From a bacterium (GTDB lineage: Bacteria; Planctomycetota; J058; JAJDCP01): DNA of 38,135 bases. The notes beneath the pieces were generated by a model that did not search any database, was not told the DNA's origin, and saw only the letters and a list, made by a program, of their open reading frames with translations. Below are positions 33,933-38,135 of this stretch, piece by piece. The stretch's first letter is position 1, and each line of letters opens with the position of its first letter. A program made the translations under genes and the position numbers. The DNA is taken from the NCBI GenBank assembly GCA_030428695.1, contig JAUIEM010000031.1, positions 1 through 38,135 of the forward strand, in the 5' to 3' direction.

Positions 33933-34313
33933 ATGCGCGCAGCACTCCTCGTGCTCCTCTGCTCGTCGGCCGCGGCGCTGGCCCAGGAAGCGGCGGACAG
34001 CCTCGATGTCTCGCAGCTTCCCGACCCGTTCCACGCCGAGCTCCAGCCCGACTCGCTGGCCGTGCCCGCCGTCACGCGCCCCGTGCCGAGCCCGACGCTG
34101 CCGCGCATCGAGCTGCTGGTCTACCTCGAGGTCGAGGGCAAGCCCCCGCTGGCGATCATCGACGTCGACGGCCAGCGCCAGGTGGTCGAGCCCGGCGACC
34201 GGGTCTGGGTCCAACGTCGAGGGGAGCCCTTCGAGCTCTTCGTCGAGGAGCTCGCCGAGGGACGGCTGGTCTTCTCCGCGCCCGGTCTGTTGCAACCACT
34301 GGAGATCCGCTGA
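33933..34313 (+). CDS. Small GspC/PilP-like periplasmic protein
   Basis: The 126-residue protein starts at 33933 with AGAGG upstream and carries a signal peptide (MRAALLVLLCSSAAALAQ). After a Pro-rich linker, residues 66-126 (RIELLVYLEVEGKPPLAIID, VDGQRQVVEPGDRVWVQ, FELFVEELAEGRLVFSAP) form a small beta domain like the HR domain of GspC or the core of PilP. Both bind the secretin N0 domain. A normal GspC has an N-terminal membrane anchor; here there is only a cleavable-looking signal and no lipobox, so the protein is probably free in the periplasm or held by others. Its stop overlaps the secretin start (TGATG), as in pilP-pilQ. Assignment rests on position and domain shape. Confidence 0.72.
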   Translation: MRAALLVLLCSSAAALAQEAADSLDVSQLPDPFHAELQPDSLAVPAVTRPVPSPTLPRIELLVYLEVEGKPPLAIIDVDGQRQVVEPGDRVWVQRRGEPFELFVEELAEGRLVFSAPGLLQPLEIR

Positions 34314-36052
34314 TGCGCCGCCTCCTCCTTCCTCTCGCGCTCCTGCTGTGGCTGGCGACGCTCGCCCCGGCGGACGACGTCATCCGCCGGCTCGAGGCCG
34401 ACCGGGCCACGGTCCACGAGGTGCTGCGCCTGTTCAGCGACCTGACCGGGCTGATCGTCGTCGCCAGCCCCCAGGCCGGGCAGACCGAGGTCACCCTGTC
34501 GCTGCGCAATGTCGATGCCGAGCTCGGGCTCGAGCTGTTGTGCAAGGCGGCCGGCCTGTGGCACCTGCGCACGCCCGCCGGGGTCCATCGCGTGTTGACC
34601 GCGCCCGAGTACCAGCGCGAGGTGGTGGTCGAGACCTCGGACACGATCCAGGTGTTCACGCTGCTGTACCCCCGCGCCGACGCGGTCGCGACGACCGTGC
34701 GCAACCTCTACGGCTCCCGCGTGCGGCTGTCGTACGGGCCGGAGGAGAACCTCTACGGGGTGTTCAACAGCAGCGGGGACAACAGCCTGCAGACGGGCAG
34801 CGGCGCGAACTTCCGCTCCTCGTCCTCGGGCAGCAGCTTCGGGCGCGGCGATGAGGAGTCGGGAGCCGAGCTGGCGGAGCGGGCGACGGCGGAGCAGCTC
34901 GCGGCGATGTCGGCGCGCGACGAGGCGCTGAGCGCCGAGGAGATCAGCGAGGCGCTCGGCAACGTGCTGCCGATCTACGTCACGATCGATCGCACCAACA
35001 ACCTGATCATCGTGCGCTGCAGCGAGCCCAAGGTGATGGCGAGCATCGAGCGGCTGATCATCGAGCTCGACCGGCCGACGCCCCAGGTCCTGCTGGAGGT
35101 CAAGATCCTCGAGCTCAGCCTCGACGACAACATGAGCTCGGTCTTCGACCTCGACCTGATCGATGGCACCACGCAGGCCGGTCCCCCGACCTCGCAGCCG
35201 CGCAACCCCCTGCTCACCTCCTCCGGGACCGGCTACGAGACCGCTCTGGGGCTCGGCAACTTCCCGCTGCAGGGCGGCACACTCATCTACCAGTTCATGG
35301 ACGAGCACATCCGCGCCCGCATGCAGCTGCTCAAGGGAACCGGCCGCATCCGCTCCCTGGCGACTCCCCTGCTGCTGTGCGCGAACGAGCAGCCGTCGCG
35401 CCTGTTCGTCGGCGAGGAGCGGCCGCTGGTGAGGAACTTCGACGTGCTGACCACGACGACCGAGGGGGTGACCACCGACCGCATCGTGCCCGAGGTCGAC
35501 CTGCGGGACATCGGCAACACCCTGCGCATCTTCCCGAGCATCAACGCCGACCGCACCGTCGCCCTGCGCATCATCCAGGACGTGTCCTCCGTCAACATCG
35601 GCGGGGCCAGCCTGCCGATCCCGACCTCGGGCGGGGATGTCCAGGAGGTGCGGGTCGACACGGTGACCACCGCCAACATAGAGGGCACCGTGATCGGCCG
35701 CGACGGGCTGACCCTGGCCGTGGGCGGGCTGATCCGCAAGGAGGTCTCGCAGGTCGAGGAGGGCCTCCCGCTGCTGATGGACATCCCGGTGATCGGCTTC
35801 CTCTTCCGCGAGACCGAGGTCCGCGAGGTGCAGCGCGAGCTGGTGCTGTTGATCACCCCGCGCATCATCACGACCCCCGCCGAGGGGGAGGCGACCACGC
35901 GGGCGCGCCTCCAGGCGCTGTCCCTGCATCCCTACACCTGGCGCGGGGAGGACGGTGTCGCCCCCTTCGACCGCGCCGACCTCGACGAGAGCCCCGACCT
36001 GCTCCCCCTGCTCGAAGAGTTCCTCCACCCGATCCCGGAGCCGCTGCCGTGA
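34313..36052 (+). CDS. gspD: Secretin (GspD/PilQ-like) outer-membrane channel
   Basis: The 579 residues start with a signal peptide (MRRLLLPLALLLWLATLAPA). An STN/N0-like domain follows (VHEVLRLFSDLTGLIVVASP, VTLSLRNVDAELGLELLCKA), then N1-type segments (VIRR and VFTLLYPRADAVATTVRNLY; VTIDRTNNLIIVRCSEPKVM), with a Ser/Gly-rich insert between (SGANFRSSSSGSSFGRGDE). The secretin core runs from about PQVLLEVKILELSLDD to DIGNTLRIFPSI, EGLPLLMDIPVIGFLFRE and RELVLLITPRII, all family hallmarks. It forms the outer-membrane gate. A C-terminal extension of about 55 residues after the core may be the pilotin-binding region; the next gene encodes a lipoprotein. The stop overlaps that gene's GTG. Confidence 0.94.
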   Translation: MRRLLLPLALLLWLATLAPADDVIRRLEADRATVHEVLRLFSDLTGLIVVASPQAGQTEVTLSLRNVDAELGLELLCKAAGLWHLRTPAGVHRVLTAPEYQREVVVETSDTIQVFTLLYPRADAVATTVRNLYGSRVRLSYGPEENLYGVFNSSGDNSLQTGSGANFRSSSSGSSFGRGDEESGAELAERATAEQLAAMSARDEALSAEEISEALGNVLPIYVTIDRTNNLIIVRCSEPKVMASIERLIIELDRPTPQVLLEVKILELSLDDNMSSVFDLDLIDGTTQAGPPTSQPRNPLLTSSGTGYETALGLGNFPLQGGTLIYQFMDEHIRARMQLLKGTGRIRSLATPLLLCANEQPSRLFVGEERPLVRNFDVLTTTTEGVTTDRIVPEVDLRDIGNTLRIFPSINADRTVALRIIQDVSSVNIGGASLPIPTSGGDVQEVRVDTVTTANIEGTVIGRDGLTLAVGGLIRKEVSQVEEGLPLLMDIPVIGFLFRETEVREVQRELVLLITPRIITTPAEGEATTRARLQALSLHPYTWRGEDGVAPFDRADLDESPDLLPLLEEFLHPIPEPLP

Positions 36053-37275
36053 ACCTCCCCCGCGTCCTCGTCACCCTCGGCCTCTCCTGCCTGGTCGGCT
36101 GCACCGCCGTCACCCGGGAGCCGACCGCGTTCGCGCGGCCTCCGCTGCTCCTGCCCGCCCCGTCGACGGTCGAGGCCTTCCAGCTGCGGCTGCTGCACCA
36201 CCACCAGGCCGGACGCAGGGAGTGCGTGCGGGCGCTGATCCGGGACTTCCCCGAGCCCGCCTTCGCCCTCTTCCTCGCCTCCACCGACCCCGGCACCCGG
36301 GCGGCCCTCGCCGAGCTGTGGCCGGACGGGCGGGAGCGGGGGGCGCTGCAGGCGAGCCTCGCGGCCGCGTCCCGCCAGCCCGAGCGGCATCGCCTGGCCC
36401 GCACCCGGCTCGAGGCGGGGGAGCTCGAGGAGGCGCTCGCCGTGTTCTTCGCGGTCGGCGATCCCGTCTTCGCCAACGAGGCCCGCCTGCGCGCCGGCTC
36501 GCCGCTGACGGAGGCGGCCCTGCGGCTGCAGCGCGCGCGGCTGCTCAGCCAGGCGGCGGAGGCGGGGCGGGTGCCCCTGCTCGAGGCCCTGCGCGGCGCG
36601 GTGGAGGCCCGGGCCATCGGCGCCCTGGCCACCTGCGTCACGTCACTCACCTCCTTCGCCGTCGCCGCGGACAGCCCGCAGGACTACCTCGCGGCCGCCC
36701 GCCTGGCCCTGCAGTGCGACGAGACGCTGCTCGCGATGCAGGGCGCGTACCGGGCCGAGGGCGTCGAGGGAAGCGAGCCGGCGCGCGTGCTGATCCAGTG
36801 CCAGCTGGTCGGCGGAAACCCCGCCGCCGCGCTGGCGAGCGCCGCCGCGGCGGCGGAGAGCGCGCGGTCGGACGCCGAGCGCGCCGCCTTCCTGGCCCTC
36901 GAGGCCGACGCCCTGTTCCGGCTCGGGCACCACGAGGCCGCGGGCAGGATCTACCGCCAGGCCGCCCAGTGCTGCGCCGCCGCCGGGGACCCCGCGGGCG
37001 AGCTGCGCGCGGGCCTCAACGCGGCGATGGCGGCGCTGCGCCTCGGGGAGATCGCGACCGCCCAGGCGGAGCTGGAGGAGCTCGAAGGTGCGCCGTCGCT
37101 GCCCCAGGAGCTGCACCTGTACGCGCAGGTCCTGCGCGCGCTGGCCGGCTGGACCCCCGAGGAGGGCGCCGCCTCGGCCCGCGCGGTCGCGTCCGCCGTC
37201 GAGCTGGCCGCCTCCCTCGGCCTGTACGCCTTCGTCGAGCGCTGGGAGCACCTCGAGGGCCGGCTGCGGCGGTGA
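36049..37275 (+). CDS. TPR-like outer-membrane lipoprotein, last gene of the secretion operon
   Basis: The GTG at 36049 overlaps the secretin stop (GTGA). The signal ends in a perfect lipobox, L15-V16-G17-C18 (MNLPRVLVTLGLSCLVGC). The remaining 390 residues are helical pairs rich in Ala, Leu and Glu (LARTRLEAGELEEALAVFFA, ARVLIQCQLVGGNPAAALAS, ALEADALFRLGHHEAAGRIY, RAGLNAAMAALRLGEIATAQ), which read as degenerate TPRs. Outer-membrane lipoproteins of TPR type (PilF/PilW) serve as pilotins for secretins of type IV pili, so a pilotin-like role is a good guess from position and architecture; the sequence is not closely like any I know. It lacks Sel1 or peptidase motifs. After its stop there are 200 bases before the next gene. 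Confidence 0.78.
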   Translation: MNLPRVLVTLGLSCLVGCTAVTREPTAFARPPLLLPAPSTVEAFQLRLLHHHQAGRRECVRALIRDFPEPAFALFLASTDPGTRAALAELWPDGRERGALQASLAAASRQPERHRLARTRLEAGELEEALAVFFAVGDPVFANEARLRAGSPLTEAALRLQRARLLSQAAEAGRVPLLEALRGAVEARAIGALATCVTSLTSFAVAADSPQDYLAAARLALQCDETLLAMQGAYRAEGVEGSEPARVLIQCQLVGGNPAAALASAAAAAESARSDAERAAFLALEADALFRLGHHEAAGRIYRQAAQCCAAAGDPAGELRAGLNAAMAALRLGEIATAQAELEELEGAPSLPQELHLYAQVLRALAGWTPEEGAASARAVASAVELAASLGLYAFVERWEHLEGRLRR

Positions 37276-37416
37276 GCGCCTGCATCCGGGCTCTGGATTG
37301 GCATCCGACCGGGCAGGCCCTCTGCGGCGACCGCACGAAGCGAGGCTCTTGCCGGGCGAGAAGGCCGGACGCGCGGTGTGCAGTCCCCCGGAGGATGAGG
37401 CCGTCGCCGACGCCGC

Positions 37417-37446
37417 TTGCCGAGCTCCCCGGAGGGCTGGTACAGT
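37417..37446 (+). promoter_or_regulatory. Possible sigma-70-type promoter of the repetitive surface protein
   Basis: TTGCCG (37417-37422) and TACAGT (37441-37446) are 18 bases apart and match the -35 and -10 consensus at four of six positions each. Transcription would start near 37453, about 23 bases before the ATG. The match is modest and should be treated as a candidate only. Confidence 0.3.
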
Positions 37447-37475
37447 CGACGTGCATCCTCATCCAGGAGACCGGC

Positions 37476-38135
37476 ATGCGCGCCGCCCCTCTGTTCCTGC
37501 TCTGCACCTCGCTCTGCTTCGCCCAGAACGTCACCGTCGGGGACTTCGGAGGTGCGGGAAACAGCACCAACGGCTCCTTCGTCGCCGGGGTCTGGACCCC
37601 GACCGCGGACTCCAACCTCGACTTCGCCGACCTGCAGCTCGCCCTCGACACTGCCGACGTGACGATCACGACCCAGGGCGCGGGCACGCTGGTCATCGAG
37701 CCGGTGTTCAGCTTCCTGCTCGCGACGCCGCGCAGCCTGACCCTGATCGGGGACAGCGTCGAGGTCGGAGGCGTCAACGATGCCGGCGGCTCGCTGGCCC
37801 TGACCCTGGACATCCAATCCGCGGGCGGCGTGACGAGCAGCGCGGCGGGGATCGACCTCGCCGGCGGCTCCCTCCTCTCCAGCGGCACGACCTTCACCCT
37901 CGGGTCGGGATCCCTGCAAACGCGCGGGGGCGCATTCGTGCTCGACCACACCGGCAGCGTCGTGATCGGGGCGGGCGGGATCGACACCGACGGCGGGGAC
38001 TTCAGCTCCGCGGGGCCGGGGAGCTTCCTCGCGCAGGACAACGGGATCGACACCGACGGCGGGGCGGCGCTCATCGACCACGACGGCGATGTCGAGCTGG
38101 TCGACGGCGCCCTGGAAACCACCGGCGGCACGGCG
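37476..38135 (+). CDS. Secreted repetitive beta-helix/FHA-like protein, N-terminal part
   Basis: The ATG at 37476 has AGGAGA five bases upstream. The signal peptide is MRAAPLFLLCTSLCFAQ, and the frame is open to the right edge (220 codons). The mature part is Gly/Asp/Ser/Thr-rich with short strands separated by Gly turns (TITTQGAGTLVIEPVFSFLL, GIDLAGGSLLSSGTTFTLGS, GGIDTDGGDFSSAGPGSFLA, NGIDTDGGAALIDHDGDVEL). This is a stacked right-handed beta-helix pattern, as in filamentous haemagglutinin-like adhesins and planctomycete giant surface proteins. GGIDTDGG/NGIDTDGG recurs with a 22-residue period. It is probably a large surface or secreted protein, and its place just after the secretion operon makes it a candidate client. 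The end and any anchor or autotransporter domain are outside the window. Confidence 0.8.
   Translation, partial: MRAAPLFLLCTSLCFAQNVTVGDFGGAGNSTNGSFVAGVWTPTADSNLDFADLQLALDTADVTITTQGAGTLVIEPVFSFLLATPRSLTLIGDSVEVGGVNDAGGSLALTLDIQSAGGVTSSAAGIDLAGGSLLSSGTTFTLGSGSLQTRGGAFVLDHTGSVVIGAGGIDTDGGDFSSAGPGSFLAQDNGIDTDGGAALIDHDGDVELVDGALETTGGTA
37976..38064 (+). repeat. Direct repeat of 23 bases with 66-base period in the surface-protein gene
   Basis: Positions 37976-37998 and 38042-38064 are identical over 23 bases and lie exactly 66 bases (22 codons) apart. They encode GIDTDGG in the same frame. Neighbouring segments show looser versions (GIDLAGG), so this is a recently duplicated coil of a repetitive beta-helix; more copies may follow beyond the edge. 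Confidence 0.7.

Noticed and set aside
29008..33945. A 1645-codon open frame on the minus strand across the secretion operon
   Set aside because: It is the mirror of well-supported plus-strand genes (GspM, PilT-like, GspE, GspF) with hallmark motifs. Its product is a low-complexity Gly/Arg/Gln/Ala string caused by high G+C.
36951..38081. Long minus-strand frames at the right edge
   Set aside because: They oppose the TPR lipoprotein and the secreted repetitive protein, both of which have signal peptides and ribosome-binding sites.

Overview
The window is about 38 kb of very G+C-rich DNA with long spurious open frames on both strands, so I called genes by homology-like motifs, ribosome-binding sites and start/stop overlaps. 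The best guess for the source is a planctomycete or a planctomycete-like lineage. The reasons are an ECF sigma factor coupled to a large membrane Ser/Thr kinase whose activation segment reads DWG, the many large secreted proteins of unknown function, and a type II secretion / type IV pilus-like operon. This assignment is inference; Myxococcota or a related phylum remains possible. I saw no rRNA, tRNA, CRISPR or insertion sequence.

Layout. 1-3646 (minus): a glutamate-1-semialdehyde aminomutase (HemL) fragment runs off the left edge and is joined in frame to an unrelated exported helical-repeat protein; a second secreted protein lies upstream. 3691-3736: a strong dyad sits in the divergent promoter region. 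3869-6565 (plus): an 898-residue protein without a signal peptide carries an OmpA-like segment. 6868-11009 (minus): an ECF sigma factor and a receptor-type Ser/Thr kinase overlap by four bases. 11178-16876 (plus): a secreted EF-hand-like protein is followed by a translationally coupled pair, a 216-residue beta-domain protein and a 1302-residue orphan. 16901-24922 (minus): one five-gene operon encodes two ABC ATPases, two FtsX/MacB-type permeases and a lipoprotein esterase. 25062-25994 (minus): a major pseudopilin. 26560-37275 (plus): a ten-gene secretion operon. 37476 to the right edge (plus): the start of a repetitive surface protein.

How it fits together. The right third is a compact secretion machine with gene order pseudopilin, pseudopilin, GspL (PilM+PilN-like), GspM (PilO-like), PilT-like ATPase, GspE/PilB-like ATPase, GspF, GspC/PilP-like, GspD secretin and a lipoprotein. 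It starts just downstream of a consensus sigma-54 promoter (TGGCAC-N5-TTGCA at 26503-26518) with an inverted repeat at 26427-26441, where an enhancer-binding protein could sit. The divergent major pseudopilin has a weaker sigma-54-like site. The exported proteins in the window, including the repetitive protein next to the operon, are plausible clients, but nothing in the sequence proves this.

The strongest candidates for undescribed biology are the T2SS/T4P hybrid with two unlike ATPases under sigma-54 control, the 216/1302-residue orphan pair at 12321-16876, and the OmpA-like cytoplasmic protein at 3869-6565. The HemL junction at the left end should be checked as a possible assembly chimera before it is interpreted.
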